Positions 1 through 12,500 of a DNA stretch of 64,000 bases are shown in pieces. Numbering within the stretch: the stretch's first letter is position 1; each line of letters begins with the position of its first letter. Under the pieces are notes generated by a model. That model made no database searches. It saw nothing but the letters and a program-made list of their open reading frames with translations, and had not been told where the DNA came from. Both the position numbers and the translations under genes were made by a program. The stretch comes from Acanthochromis polyacanthus (Eukaryota; Chordata; Actinopteri; Pomacentridae). The DNA lies in assembly GCF_021347895.1 (NCBI RefSeq), contig NC_067113.1:7483489-7547488 (forward strand), read 5' to 3'.

Positions 1-408
1 ATAAAGAGTGTATCCAACATTGACAGGGGCGGAGCATATCAGTACAAATACATGTGTGAAACACTCATTTCTTGTAGTATTGCTCTGAAATTTTGACCTG
101 AACTATGTAAGACCCCAGGCTTTTGCAATATTGTGTTTTCAAGCTGTTGCAGTGCTGCCACACTGATTTTCAGGTGTTTTATTAGGGAAAAAATGTAGGC
201 GAGAACAAAAAATTCATCCTAATTCAGTGTGTTCCAACATACATAACTCTGTGCCAGTAGCACCTAGAGTAATTCTGACTGCACTGGGTGAAAATTCAGG
301 TTGTCAGCTTTCAAATGAGACCCCAACCATGCATGTACTCCAAACAGTTCAAGAACAGCATTCAATTTACTTTCTGTACATCTTCAGTAGAAATTTCGGG
401 CGGAAATT
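1..408. other. Unassigned sequence at window edge
   Basis: No gene, RNA or repeat structure is recognised. The one open frame here (227-472) has no recognisable domain and runs into the dispersed repeat that follows, so it is treated as chance. Confidence 0.4.
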
Positions 409-1003
409 GACCAAACCTTATCACAGGGCATTTTTAGAGAAAGATTCTTCTAAATATTATATATACAACTGAGTACAATTGAAATTAAAAGTTATTTAGA
501 AATATACTGTAGTAAGGCTGTTGACATGCAATAAATCCACACTTGACTCACGCACTACTTTATATTAAATAACTAAAAAAGCCTTAGAGTCCCACCAGTC
601 TTTTCTTTTGTAATGGGTAACTTGGTTGAAAGGGATTTCTCGGACACAGATGCAATTTATTGTTCTACATATAAATTTGATATATTGCCAAAAAACAAAT
701 ATCTGTCATGATTATCTCAACTTAGTAACTGGAACACAATCAAAACAATTTTTGAAAAAGCTCAGTTTATTATTGTTTAGCTTGTTTAGCTTGTTATTAA
801 ATTCGGATGGTTATGTAGTTGACATTTTAGTGATATCCAATCGTATTTTATGAATAAGTGATTGTCTCCATAATAAATAATTATGGAATTTGCAAAGGCA
901 TGATCATAAAGAACAAAAAACATTAGTTTTTCTTTTACTTTTCATAAAAAATGTATTCAAGATATATCCCATGCACTTCAAAAGTCCCTCAATTATATAT
1001 TGT
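409..1003 (+). repeat. Dispersed repeat, copy 1 (pair with 42480-43050)
   Basis: This stretch aligns by eye with 42480-43050 in the same orientation. Shared blocks include ggcatttttagag, a block around 'gtaatgggtaactt', 'gatttctcggacacaga', and the end 'gtccctcaattatat' versus 'gttcctcagttatat'. The copies differ by indels: copy 2 has about 70 bp extra before 'gtaatgggtaactt', and copy 1 has an AT-rich insertion around 720-800. No terminal inverted repeat, target duplication or coding capacity is seen. The family is not identified. Confidence 0.65.
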
Positions 1004-1585
1004 CCCCACTGTTTATCTCATACAACATTTTCTTCTCGAATTTGTAGTGAAACATCTGTGACCACTCAGCATCCCCCACTCAAGCTGCTTCACAGCACGA
1101 CCCTCCATCCTTACACACCTCCATTCCTCTGGGGAGGTCATACAACCGTTAACATCATGATAATGATTAAATTGCTGCTGGTTTGAGCCGAGGCAACATT
1201 AATTCCTTTCAAGCTGATTTTTGCTTAAACACATATGAATTATGTAGCCATGTAGCAAAAGGCCCACTGAGGCAATCGACAAGCTGTGTGCTGCAGAGCT
1301 AAAGATAGAGCCAACAGCAGGTCAAGTTTACCTCCCCTGCACTGGGCCTACAGTGTTGTAAAAACATGGTAGGTTCAATGCAGAGGAGGTTTGAAAAGCT
1401 GTGAGAGCTTATTTAATGGCTTGTCATCTCAGCCTCTCAACATAGATAACAATGTAGCACTGAAAATATACATACCTGACAGACGTGAGAGCCCTGATGT
1501 ATATAATTAAGAAAAGACAGGTAGGAGCACTGGAACATACAAAATAGCTGTTAAATGGGTGAGACAGTGTGTTAGCATGTAAACT

Positions 1586-1586
<1 letters not shown>
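1004..1586. other. Unassigned non-coding sequence
   Basis: No repeat ends, splice-bounded exons or RNA structures are recognised. Stop codons are frequent in all frames. Confidence 0.4.

Positions 1587-1663
<77 letters not shown>
1587..1663. repeat. (GT)n microsatellite
   Basis: An uninterrupted GT/TG dinucleotide run of about 77 bp. The long histidine/threonine or cysteine/valine frames across it are translations of the repeat, not genes. Confidence 0.97.
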
Positions 1664-1664
<1 letters not shown>

Positions 1665-1735
1665 ACTGCTGAAGTTGAGAAAACAACAAGAAATGTTCTG
1701 AAGTGCTTGTACGATAACTTTCCTCAAGCATTATA

Positions 1736-2272
1736 CAGTGGGCCCTCGCCATATTGCGGTTCACTTTTCACGGTCTCTCTGTATCACAGAGTCTTTAAAT
1801 TGCATTTAGTAACACGGATATAGGTATATAGGTATTTTTTTTAATATTTATTATTCTAGCAAGCTGTGTTGAAGAACAATGGTGGAGAAAGGATATCTGC
1901 CTTTTGTGGACTCTGCAACTGGCAGATGCTTTTATTTTGACACACACAGAGAGCAGCCCAGTAGATAATGTGGCAGGAAGTCATCAACACACTTCACTTC
2001 TCACGGTTCTGACAACGTAACATTTAACCATTAACTAATTAGACTGGCAAAATCACAAAAACACAATAAATCACAAACACTAATAATAACACTGTAACAC
2101 TAACATAAACCAAAATAATGACAATTAAACCACCAACACCCTGAACTCCCATGGTGCATTGCAGCACAACAGTTCAGTCATAGCGACTGGCTCTGTGATC
2201 CCTACATTATTTTATTTATTTTTCTGGTAAAATAAGCATTTCCTAGCCTATAAAATTGAAAACAGTATTTTA

Positions 2273-2326
<54 letters not shown>

Positions 2327-2565
2327 CATATTAAAGGAATATTAGTCAGTCTTGTCTGTCTCCCATGTGTATGTGTTCAACATCTGGCCTTGTTCATTTC
2401 ACACAAACACCTGATCACTGCACCTGGTGTTGCTCTGCGGTGTTGTGAGGCGAGTGGGAAGGATTTGTAAAGCCTTAAAATATATATAAATAATAAAATA
2501 AATATGGTCACTACTTCGCGAATTTTCGTCTATCCCGTGGAGGGGCGATAGACGAGGGATCACTG
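1736..2565. mobile_element. Tigger-like (TcMar) non-autonomous transposon
   Basis: The left end reads cagtgggccctcgcc and the right end reads gacgagggatcactg, which are imperfect inverted repeats. Each is bordered by TA (1734-1735 and 2566-2567), the target duplication expected for Tc1/mariner/pogo elements. Ends of the form CAGTGGTCCCTCG are typical of Tigger/pogo miniature elements (family knowledge). The 830-bp interior has no transposase frame and contains an (AT)n run, so it would depend on a transposase encoded elsewhere. Confidence 0.75.
2275..2322. repeat. (AT)n microsatellite
   Basis: A perfect alternating AT run of about 48 bp inside the Tigger-like element. Confidence 0.95.
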
Positions 2566-2567
2566 TA

Positions 2568-3439
2568 CTCTATTCTTAGTCAACCATACGTCTCTCAGGT
2601 TTGCACCACTGGGATGAACCAGATGTTCTCTTCAACCAGATGTTGGATGTTCTCTTCAGAAATTGCTTGCTGAACTATGAGAATGCTTGCATATTCTGTA
2701 AAATGTTGTTCTTGCATAAGATCAGTACTTCAATGCTTCCACACAACTGTTATAGTGTAAGGTGACTTTAGGAAGCATTACCTCTTTGTAGGCATCATTC
2801 ATTAGCATTCAAAGAGAAAACCCAGGTTCAGCCACCCGACGCACAGATCAAAACGTTGCCAACAGCAGGGCAGAGAGACGTGCTTGGCATTCTCTCTGAC
2901 CTCAGATTTGTGAGCCACCTCATTTGCAGCTCAGGTGTCATGTGCAAATCCCCTCAGATAGATAATGCCATGGAATACTCAGCAACCTGTCATGTTGTTA
3001 TGACAGGTCTGTTTGCAGAGAGAGATTGGATGCGATTTGGAAGGACAATACAACAGCCCTTTGATGATCCTGATCCAGGGAGTAATAATACTAAAGACTA
3101 TGTATGTAGCTCATGCATAGACTTGTGAAAGACAAGACAAAGTCAGTGGAAACTCTCAGGAATTACACATTTCCTCACTCCTCAAACGTTGGCTTGTACA
3201 AGTATCCCACTGTTAAGGGCTGTCTGAGTTACTGTGTGAACTTTAAATGAAAGCTAAAGAGGTGCTCTAACAGTTTTACATGTCAAAGACAATTTAGTAG
3301 TCATGGTTAGTACAACGCAGCCTGGGAAAAAAGGGTTATTTAATGTCCTTAGTGATTCTGGAGGAGCTGTGTCAAAATAGGGTAAGTTGCTCCAGTTTCA
3401 TCCCGTGTTTTCACTTGGAGTTAGTGTTGGATTAGAGAC
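2568..3439. other. Unassigned non-coding sequence
   Basis: It holds one 90-codon frame (2856-3128, plus) with no recognisable domain and no convincing gene context. Nothing else is recognised. Confidence 0.35.
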
Positions 3440-3442
3440 TAA

Positions 3443-4126
3443 GGCCCTGTCCACACTTATCCAGATAAGTCTGAAAACACATATATTTTTCACCAATTTG
3501 GCCTGTCATCCACACGTAACCAGAGGTTTTTGGTTCTGAAAACGGAAGTTCTGAAAACGGAGGTTTTGAAAACTCTGGCCAAAGTGGAGATTTGGGAAAA
3601 ACCTCGGGTATGCGTTTATGTGTGGACAGACATAACTGGACTTTTAGGAGCGCGGACATCACTGCCTGTGACAAAACTGCTGTGACGTCAGACATGCGAC
3701 TTTTGTAGACAATCGGAGCAGAATGGACGCCCCTTCTGCATGAGGAAAGTCGTCGGAGGTCTCCGCGGGATACTGCTCTAAAAACAGAGCCAGTATGTCC
3801 CCATACTTGCACTGGCAAGATTCCCAATCAACACTTTGCTGGGTTTTATTCCCTTTGTACTCCAAAACAACATTTAAAAGCAATTCCAACTCCTTGTCGG
3901 TCCACACAAAGGAGCCTTGCGCCATATTTTGTTTTTTTGCGGAAGTGACGACACGAGACGGAAGCTTATTCTGATTGGATAAGCTTGATATATACGTACA
4001 TGTATCCGGATACGTGTAGACGGAGATTTTTGTAGAAAACAGAGACGTGTGGCCGCAGATTTTTTCCTAAACGGAAGGGGGCGGATATTCGGTTTTTAAA
4101 ATATCCGGATACGTGTGGACATGGCC
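3443..4126 (-). mobile_element. PIF/Harbinger-type internally deleted transposon
   Basis: The ends ggccctgtccacac and gtgtggacatggcc are inverted repeats. They are flanked on both sides by TAA (3440-3442 and 4127-4129), matching the 3-bp TWA target duplication of PIF/Harbinger elements. The subterminal parts are also complementary, with repeated 'gtgtggac', 'ccggatacgtg' and 'aaacgga' words. The 684-bp element is too short to carry a transposase but keeps part of a Myb/SANT-like gene on the minus strand. The superfamily is inferred from the duplication length plus the Myb-like frame. Confidence 0.75.
3659..3925 (-). pseudogene. Myb/SANT-like DNA-binding protein remnant of Harbinger
   Basis: An 88-codon frame starts MAQGSFVWTDKELELLLNVV and continues with the segment DWESCQCKYGDI. 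A tryptophan followed by an acidic, leucine-rich helix and a second W in DWES matches the trihelix/SANT-like domain that PIF/Harbinger elements encode beside their transposase (established family knowledge). In those systems the Myb-like protein helps bring the transposase to the ends. Only the N-terminal domain remains; after about residue 60 the frame turns into element sequence near the other end. The sequence is on the strand reading away from the right terminus. It is inferred to be a relic of the parent element and not a functional gene. Confidence 0.6.
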
Positions 4127-4129
4127 TAA

Positions 4130-5640
4130 AAGTCAGGCTGTACCTGCCTCTGCAGTACCTGTTTTGAACAGTTTTTAGGCAGTTGAAAAGCAATATCAGA
4201 ATATCTAACCATGCACTGGTTGGATTATGTAAAATTTTTGTATATATAATGTATATAGACTGACGCCTAGTGACTTTGACTTTTTCCTGAAACCTAATGA
4301 GTATTTACCTTTGAATCTGGGTTTAACTTATCATCAATTTGCTTATTTTAAGGCAAGTTTTACTCAGTAAGACCGGAAGATTGAGTAAGCTTTGATTCCA
4401 GGAGGACACTGCAGGCTGGTATCTCTTTGTAGAGGTCCTGTTGTGTCTTTGCTTTGGGACCTGATTGATTGTCTGTGACTCAAATCAGATGACAAGGCTT
4501 GAATTCCTTTGACACAAGTGTTTCTGTGCTTTAGCTGATGCTCTGTTTATTATCCCATTATTACTTATCCCAATTGATGTATTGTGTGCTTTTCAGTATG
4601 TACAATATGTGCTGTATATACATATTTGTTGTTTAAAGTCTCTTGATGTTCCCATACTGCTGCAGTCTTGTGAAAGAATTCTTAATACAATTCAGGCCCT
4701 GACAGAAGGAATGTTGGCGCTGCAATCTTGCTCATAATTAAGTGACAGTAAACGTGAGAGACACAGAGCTTAAACACTGCATTTAAATCATTTCTTGGCT
4801 TCCTCCATCCGCCTCGATTGATCCCTAAGAGTGCATAAATGAGTGGACGCAGTTTTGATTGATTACTTTGATGCAGCTTATTTAGAATAAAGTGTTCCGA
4901 GGCCGCACAGCTTAATTAATTTCCTTTTAGGGTCTCAGTAGCTCATGTCTTATTTGACATTTATGAGCATGCATGCCGCTCGTTTTACATCAGGAAGCTG
5001 ACAGCCACGGCAGAACTATTGAAGTATTATAGCACCATCACAAGGTGTTGTGAAGTGAAATAGGAACACTGTGTCCACACAGACTTAGAGAAACCCTATT
5101 TTTCCACTGTGCCATGTTTCACTCTGTTACATCAACCATAATCCAGAGTGACAGCTGTTGATGACCCACACGACACGTATGCCAACAGCAGCGTCTCAAT
5201 TATACAGCATGAAATTGCAACTGTCTGAATTCTGGTTGAACTTTTACAACTTCATGCCTGTTTGCACTCGAACAATGTAAAGCTCAACGCAAGACAGCGT
5301 GGGCACCCGGGCTGCTGTAGGTGGGTTTACAGAGAGATGGAGAACACCGCTTGCAGGCTCTGGGATCTTATTAAGCATATTGTGGTGCCAGAATGAAAGC
5401 AGATGTGTACTTGGCAACACCTAACCGCTACAGCCAAGGGAGTCAGGAAATCTCTGTGGCTTAGTAACACTGCACAGTGCAGAAAGAGCTTGTCAATGGG
5501 ATTTGGGGAGGATATTCTGCAGCTTGTCACTGTGACAGAGGCAGCAATCACATGACATGACAACATAAACCAATGTCTCAAAAAGCACAGTTTATTATCA
5601 TTTTAAACCTTTTCATCTGGCTCTAATTTTTAAGCGACAG
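4130..5640. other. Repeat-free sequence; possible conserved non-coding block
   Basis: No transposon ends or coding exons are recognised. The part from about 4690 to 5030 is free of microsatellites and rich in homeodomain-like TAATTA/ATTAAT words (for example 'cttaattaatttcc' and 'gattgattactttgatg'), a texture seen in developmental enhancers. This is only a visual impression; conservation was not tested. Confidence 0.2.
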
Positions 5641-7149
5641 CCCCAAGTAATGCACCGAGCATTTCTGTGAGTGACAATTTGTCTCTTGGTCCCAGAGGAA
5701 GGATGTTGTGACCATTGATGGCTTTATTCACAGCTTCAAAGCTATTTCTTTTAATCAGTCCTTTAATTGTCAGTTATTTACATATTAGCTGAACACAGAT
5801 TACGGCAATGAATTAATTTGCAGTGGCAAGATAAGGAATGGGCATGTTTGGAATTATCTGCATTGGTAGTAGTAGGCAAATCTTTGTCAAGGTACATTGT
5901 GAACAAATACACTCACTAATAACTAACAAATCACTATGTTGTTCTTGGTCATAATGAATACATTGCTGAAATATTTACAATGTTTATTGTAATCAATGGA
6001 ATACGATTGGAGGGGTGAGTTATATCTAGTTTGATTGAATCTGCTGATGTGAACCGTTCCTTGTCCAAAAGAGATCTCAGAAGACTTGGGATCAATAATT
6101 GTTAATTATTTTAAACAAAAGCTGGGAAGGATTACAGCATCATTTGAAAAAGTTCTGATGTTAGTTAGTCCACAACTAAACAAACAGTCCACACACTGGA
6201 GGGGATTTACTTCTGTATTGACTCTTCCTTCAAGTGGGCACCAAACTAAGATGGCACCAAAGGCACAATGCAGAATGCTCAGTACGTTTGCAAATAGGTC
6301 CACAGTTACACCTCAAAGCTTAAAGAAATAATTGGAGCCTGTTAACATCTACCCTCATGGGTCTACCACACACTGGTGATGGCACATAATGTCCACAGCC
6401 TGAAGGTTGTCAAACAACAAACTCATGAAACTGAGATTAAATACCGTAGTTTGAACAGCAGCCCTCAGAACTACTCGTGTCGTCAAAGTAAATATCAAAG
6501 TCCAAGTCAGTTATATTTACAAAGGTCATTCCAAACAAGAGTTGAAATAAAGTGCTGTGCAACTGAAATAGCAGGCAATACAATACAAGAAAACATACAA
6601 GTCTGATCAATTGAAGATAATGGAAATGACGGAGGTAAAAATTACAACACAATAAAGGATGAACTCAAGGGTGAGAAGCTCTACTCAACTGAAATGACAA
6701 GAGGTAGGTCTTAAGCAGCAAAAAGCAATTCTATCACAAAAAGATAAACTGTTCCTGATATTTGAAGCAGCCACTGTAAAGACCCACTTTATTCAATTTG
6801 TGTGCTCTGATTTCAAAAACGTCCAAGAGCATCTCGTTGGTCAGTGTTTGAAGTGGAGTATGATGGTGCAAAAAAAACAAAACAACAACCATATACAACT
6901 CTGAAAAACAAACAACAAAATCTCAGAATCAATCCTGAAATGTTCAGGAAGCCAGTAGAGGAAGGGCACTGCTGGTATTGTATCATCATGCTTTCCTTTT
7001 TCTGTTAAAAAAACAGTCATATTTTGTACCAGTTGTAGACGCTAAAGAGATGCCTGTTCTATGCTCAAATAGAAAACCGTTATAATAGTCAAACAAAACG
7101 CTAATAGAGGCATGGATTTTCTGTCTTTGGGAGCAAGTGAGTAAACACT
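5641..7149. other. Unassigned non-coding sequence
   Basis: AT-rich sequence with several short frames (for example 6086-6331 and 6437-6652) that overlap each other on opposite strands and show no domain. The part upstream of 7150 may be the decayed 5' portion of the Tc1-type remnant that follows, but I cannot align it. Confidence 0.3.
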
Positions 7150-7690
7150 CCACTGCACATCAGCACTGAATTGGTGAAGTATGGTGGCGGCAGCATCATG
7201 AAGTAAAGACTGGTTTGCTGTCATCAAATGGAACGTTGTTACTCAAGTTTATCAAGTTGTCTTCCATGATGTCTGGTTGACTGTCCAGTAGGCTGAGGCT
7301 CAGTAGAGGGTGGTGATGCAGCAGAACAATGGGTCTTACAGTAAATCTACTCCAAAATGGCTTCCAAAGGAGATCTACCCTTTGGACTAGCCCAGTCAGA
7401 GCCTACACCTGAACTCTGAGATGTTGTGGAATGGCCTTAAAAGAGCTCTTCACATCAGACAGTCATAGAATATTCCTGAGCTGAGGCAGTTCTATAAGTA
7501 GAAGAGAAATTACCCCTGAACATATACAGGCCTGACCTGCAGCCACTGGAAGCACTTGTTAATTCAGCCAAAAGATAAAAATGATTCAACCCAAGTGTTC
7601 AGTTTTTTCCCCAGCACTGACTATGTTAAATAGTTGTGTTCAATGAAAGATTATGACTGTTTGTGCATTGTTATTTTATTTTTGTGTGTC
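7150..7690 (+). pseudogene. Decayed Tc1/mariner-type transposon remnant (3' part)
   Basis: The sequence contains, in order, blocks resembling a Tc1-type transposase C-terminus. A 'gtatggtggcggcagcatcatg' block could encode a VKYGGGSIM-like motif. It is followed by a 'cccagtcagagcctacacctgaactctgagatgttgtgg' block, the degraded '(Q)SPDLNPE-x-LW' region around the third catalytic acid. A tail then resembles the 3' end of such elements, with 'gtgttcaatgaaagattatgactg'. Frameshifts and stops are frequent, and no open frame spans it. No inverted ends were found. The assignment rests on recalled similarity to teleost Tc1-type copies. Confidence 0.55.
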
Positions 7691-10600
7691 TATATTTGTG
7701 ACATTTTTAACATCAGTTAATGCATGTTTCATGTTTTTGCCACTATAACTAGAAGCACATCAGTTTTCTTTCTTTTTCTTTCTTTTCTATTTTTTGGAAA
7801 GGTTGAACTGACCCTTTAAGACAGCCAAGTACAAAGTGTTCCTTCCAGCAAGTCTCTGTGCATTAGTTGGTACTGCTGATTAAGAATATAAAAATACAAT
7901 TTTAGTGAAAGTTGGATTCCAATTGCACTTAAAAAAAAATGTTTGGTTTTTTTTTTAGGCATTTTTTTGGTTTTCCTGTGGTAGTCACAGTAGAGACAGA
8001 CAGGTTATGTTTGAAATGAGGGCAGGTGGATGACATGCAGTCGGAGTCCAGCCCTCCGGGACTCAAAGTAAGGACTCATTTTTCACTCACTAAGAGGTTA
8101 GGGCCAAATAACAGCTCGGACCAAACAGAAAACATGAACACAACATTCGATTGAATATGAAAGTAAAAACCTAATGCCAATTCAATCTGAATATCAGGCT
8201 GCATAATTTTAGCTTTGTCCAGCATTTGAAATATCCATCACTTGAGACATTTATTTCTGTCTGCACCTCAAATAATGAGGTCACTTTTGATGACACATTC
8301 TCATTTTTGGTGCTTCTTTTTAAAATTCAACAGCAGTTCGTCCACTTAGAAACACTGTCCCAGTCAGTCTGGATGAACCACAACTTAGATGTGAAGAGTT
8401 TTAATTGGTGGTGCTCTATTTGATTGTGCCAAAGACCAGGACCCCACTTTAATGCCTTTATTCTTGGCAGTAGCTGGTATCGGAGATGCTGCATGTTTTC
8501 ACAGCTTTTTAGTGTTGGCAGAGACCTTAAAGTACCTGTTTTCAATTGGATTCAGCCACAACAAGCCATTTATTGTGTCCAACACTGTTCGTACATGAGA
8601 TATTTGTTCAACTGAACCACATGGAGCTGTGGGTTTAGGTCACCATCGTTACAATTAGAGTGGAAACCATGCCCACATGACTGACACCAGTACGAGTGGT
8701 TTGGTTGTGGACAAACTCTCTGGAACCACTTTCTCTGGCAGCCATGGTCCCTACATGAAACTATTGACAGTGTATTCTGTGGATTATCTAAGTAAGAGTT
8801 TTAGAAAGGGATGGGCTGTTGAATTTTTTTAAATGTATTTTTACAGCACAGTGAGCGCGTTAAATCGAATTCTATTTACCTCCATTTCCAGAAAGGTGAG
8901 ACAGATAACTAAAAGCCTGGACAAATTAAAACAAAACACTCTGCGTGGCTTTTTTCCCCTGCAGAAAAGTGACAATGTTCTCATAATCTGGGTGAGTAGA
9001 CCCCTTATAGAAGCTGCACATCTCTAGGATTTTAAAGGAGATGGTGCAAAAATGGCCTTTTTGAGGGATCAAGCAATTTGCTTTTTGTTATGCTAGACTG
9101 CTGTGACACAGTGCTTATTATCCAGCATCACACTGGCATTATTTAATTTGGTGCCTCTCGCCCATTGCCATAGGACTGCAGCTTCTTCTGATACAGCCAG
9201 TGGGATTGTGTGTCCTTTAGTGTTTTCCCCCGACCAAGTGATTTGGCAAAGGCAGAAGTCTGGCAGATGCAGATCTTAAGAAGCGCCTTGTTTTAGCAGA
9301 GAGATGTATTGTCGTATAAAGACAGCACTAATTGCAGTGAGACTTAAAAATTGCTTTTGTTTATTCACCTTGGACGGCACAGCCCGAAGCCAGAAAGCAC
9401 AGTTTTTACCAAAATAAACATTATGGAACCTTGTTGTGTCTACCTTGCGGTCTCTCTCTCTGTGCTTTTATCTTCTCTCATTAGGATGAGAAGTGGCAGT
9501 GGGTTCTGGGAGGACATGTGCTCTGACATGGTCGCAGAATTTTAATGAGGAGACGTATTAATGCTGTATATTGCACCATTTGCCATTTTCTCCTTTCATA
9601 ATGCCAACAGATTTTGTCTGGGATCATTCCTTTGAAACCATGTCTGAAAACACCATGGACCTGAAGCTGCTAGTGGCTGATCTTGTTATGCATCTTAGCA
9701 AGCATGTATCTTGTTTCTCCTCAAACAGATCTACATTTCCTTTAATTCTACAGACTGAAATCGACACAATGGGGCATGTAATTTGGCAAACTAAAACTGT
9801 TTTTTTCTGCTCCCTACTGCACTCAAAAGAACACTTTGATTCTTTGAGATTTTAATTCTTTTGTGGTCATATGATTCTGGTGCAAGACACCACACATAGT
9901 GGCAGGTGAAAATGAAAAATGTCACTTTTCTTTCTGTATCCCTTCCCTTGAATTTTGTTTCAGTTTTGTAGGATTCTTTTGTTGGTGTTTTTCAAAAATG
10001 ATTCCCATCAAACAAAACCATCACCTATATTAAACTTTTATTGATGCAGGGCTTTCTGTCTTACCCTTTCCTGTTCTAGGTGCAGAGACTAATGTGACCA
10101 AGAACTTCAAAGAAGAGGTGTTATGTGAATCAGACCACATCTTCTTGACATGAATCAATATGTGTCTGGATACCTGACCTGACCAAACAACACATCCTGT
10201 CACTGTGAGTACCAGCCAGGATCTGGTCATGCTGACATTCACCCGAATGTGCTCAACTGTCATGATGTGACATCAAATGCAGCATACTGAACATAGTTCA
10301 GTGATTCTGAGGTTCAAGTGCCATCATTCAAATTATCAGTGGAAGAAAGTGTATTTTTTCAAGTTTTACACTTGTTTTCTCATTTGTACTTTCTGCTCTG
10401 CTACATTTTAGAGGAAGATATTGCACTGCTGTAGTTATGAGCTACTTTTCACAGTATTTTTCATGACAAAACATATGATAAAGTTATGAAATACAGCATT
10501 TTCAAATATTTATTAAGTGGTGACCCAACCTTTTGGTTTGTGAGTATGATATGTTAACAGTTCCGCTAAAGAGGGAATTCCCATAAACTCTAACATTCTT

Positions 10601-10800
10601 AAAAGGGTTCATTGAGGCTCAGAAAGGTAAACTGCACCAGAACATAACTCTTCTTTTGCACAACACAAGTAACAAGCTATTCTCTTTACTTACATGGTTA
10701 TATTATACTCAAGGGTTGTTCTTTGCTATTGCTATTTTCGACAATCCAGATCGTTACTGAAGATATCAGAACTATTCAATACCACATATAGAACCAGAGA
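7691..10800. other. Unassigned non-coding sequence
   Basis: About 3 kb without recognisable transposon termini, RNA genes or supported exons. It holds small unsupported frames (8226-8423, 8833-9027, 9571-9855). The stretch near 9120-9330 is low in simple repeats and could be a conserved block, but nothing in the sequence proves it. Confidence 0.3.
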
Positions 10801-10839
10801 AGCACTCAGAGAGCGCAGCATTTTATTTACAAATACACC

Positions 10840-11450
10840 ATTTGTTTATTAGTTATTGATGATCTGAAATCACAGCAACATGGAATATGGCCATTTAATA
10901 TACACTACCAGTCAAAAGTTTGAAGTTTGAAGAGAAAGTGTGTCCACAAGCTTTTGACTGGTAGTGTAGATGTACCCACAAACAAACTGACCTTGCGCTG
11001 AGCACAGGCGTGTGTTTTGCATGCGTACATTCAGATACCGAATCGTGTGACCATATGTAGCAGGCGGCAGGAATTGATGCAACTCAGAAACACCTCCACA
11101 ATTTAATCAGTTGTTCCTTGTATTGTTTCTGATAGATAAGTCAACAGTGGTAGATTTGGAGAAGGATCACAATCATGTAATCATCAGCAGGCAGCTGACA
11201 TCGCGTTCAGTTATTGTCATAGTTACAGTAACGCTGTGACTCGGAAATCTTTACGAAATCCGTGGATCCTGACTATAAGCCGCATCACTGCCAAAATCTA
11301 ATCAATTGGTCCTTGTGTCTTTTCTAATCTTCCCTGAAAATTTCATCCAATTCCACTTGTCCGTAATTTTGCTAACAGACAGACAGATGAAAAGACAAAC
11401 CAATGCTGATCTTCACATAACTCCACCGCGTTCTTTGGCGGCGTAATAAT
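10840..11450 (+). repeat. RTE-like retroposon tail, copy A
   Basis: The unit 'gatgtacccacaaacaaa..ctgaccttgcgctgagcacaggcgtgtgtt' recurs at 15745 in the same orientation and at 30700-30870 inverted. Its 3' part contains 'ttttgctaacagacagacagatgaaaagacaaacc' and ends near 'ctttggcggcgtaataa'. This resembles the teleost retroposon tail ending in a 'ggcggaggtaat' type sequence, and I associate it with RTE-type elements from memory. There is no coding capacity. Copy A is interrupted by the micro-element at 10903-10966. Confidence 0.65.
10903..10966. mobile_element. 64-bp Tc1-type micro-element
   Basis: Two 20-bp inverted repeats (cactaccagtcaaaagtttg and the inverted copy of cactaccagtcaaaagcttg, 19 of 20 identical) enclose about 24 bp. 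TA dinucleotides flank both sides (10901-10902, 10967-10968). The related retroposon copies at 15745 and 30800 have the uninterrupted 'tttaatatagatgtaccc' type sequence, which shows the empty site with a single TA. The ends match those of the longer Tc1-type miniature elements at 17932, 41782 and 62837. Confidence 0.85.
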
Positions 11451-12084
11451 GTCCGCTCAGATCTATCTTGTAACAGTAGAAGTAGGCCAAATTGTAGATT
11501 CATGGTTTTCATTGAACACTGCAGACTCAAAACAGTAGACTTTCACAGGCTTCTATACATCCCACCTTAAGGGTTATGCATATGTATAAGCACGCTCCAC
11601 ACATGCTCACTAGAAACACGTTGGCAACTTTGTGACAGCGAGAAGAGCCGTCGGGCTGGACATCATGAAAAAATGTAAGTGTGCAGCCATTTAACAAGAA
11701 TAGAACTGAGATGGAAAACAATACAAGCATAATGTAGGAAACAAGTATCCCATTTACTTCTCATGCTCAAACGCATGCAGCACTTGGTCCATCGTGCATA
11801 CAGACATAGACCCTTGTGAATGCAGAAGCCATGAATTGGCCTTGAAAAGCCACTGAATAAAACTAAATATCATGGAAAGCTATTAAGGTTAGCTCTACCT
11901 CTACCAGCTACAACATTAAAGTGCTGTTTCAATAAAGAAACGTAACTATGAACTATGTCCTTAATATCATTCGCAGAGGCCTTTCCTCTTATTGTACTGA
12001 TAATACTATGATACTTTTAAATATGTAGGATTTTACGTGCAGGACTTCAACTTGTGAAGTGTTTCTTACATTATTACACAGGTT
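11451..12084. other. Unassigned non-coding sequence
   Basis: Nothing recognised. One minus-strand frame (11527-11730) has a hydrophobic start but no supporting context. Confidence 0.35.
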
Positions 12085-12500
12085 TTTAAAGGAACAGTCT
12101 GTGGGATTTTGGTGGACCTATTAGCAGAAACAGAATGTTGTATTAATAATTATTTTTGTTAGATATGTAATGCCTGCAACTCGAAATCATGGTGTTTCCA
12201 TGAGCTCAAATAGACAAACCAAACAGTGGCTCCAGAGAAAGCCTTTTACAAATTCACGCTTAACTGCAGTCTCTATAGGTTCTCCTACAGCTGTAGAAAG
12301 GGAAGACGTTTCATTTGGTTGCAATTTGCAGCCCCACTCCTTGAAGCCACCTCTTTTAAGTTGAGAAATTGTAATGCTTCTTTTCCTTGTTTTTCCCTCT
12401 GGTGCATTCCTGTTGCTTCTGTGGCATTTGTGTGTCGGGTTTTGGCTCAAATATAAAACAACACAGATTGTATGGCCATTTCCCACATTTCAACATTAGT
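12085..12500 (+). repeat. Degenerate dispersed repeat ('aaaggaacagtctgtgggatttt' type)
   Basis: It starts with a 'taaaggaacagt-tgt-ggattt' motif followed by 'agacaaaccaaacagtggctccagagaaagcc' and 'gttctcctacagctgtagaaaggg'. I recall these blocks from a high-copy non-autonomous teleost repeat. No target duplication or complementary end is visible here, and the frames across it (12187-12486, 12226-12456) lie on opposite strands, which is consistent with non-coding repeat. The family name is not known to me. Confidence 0.4.

Noticed and set aside
1424..1823. Frames of poly-histidine/threonine and poly-cysteine/valine
   Set aside because: They are translations of the (GT)n microsatellite on both strands; the same applies to 34104-34353.
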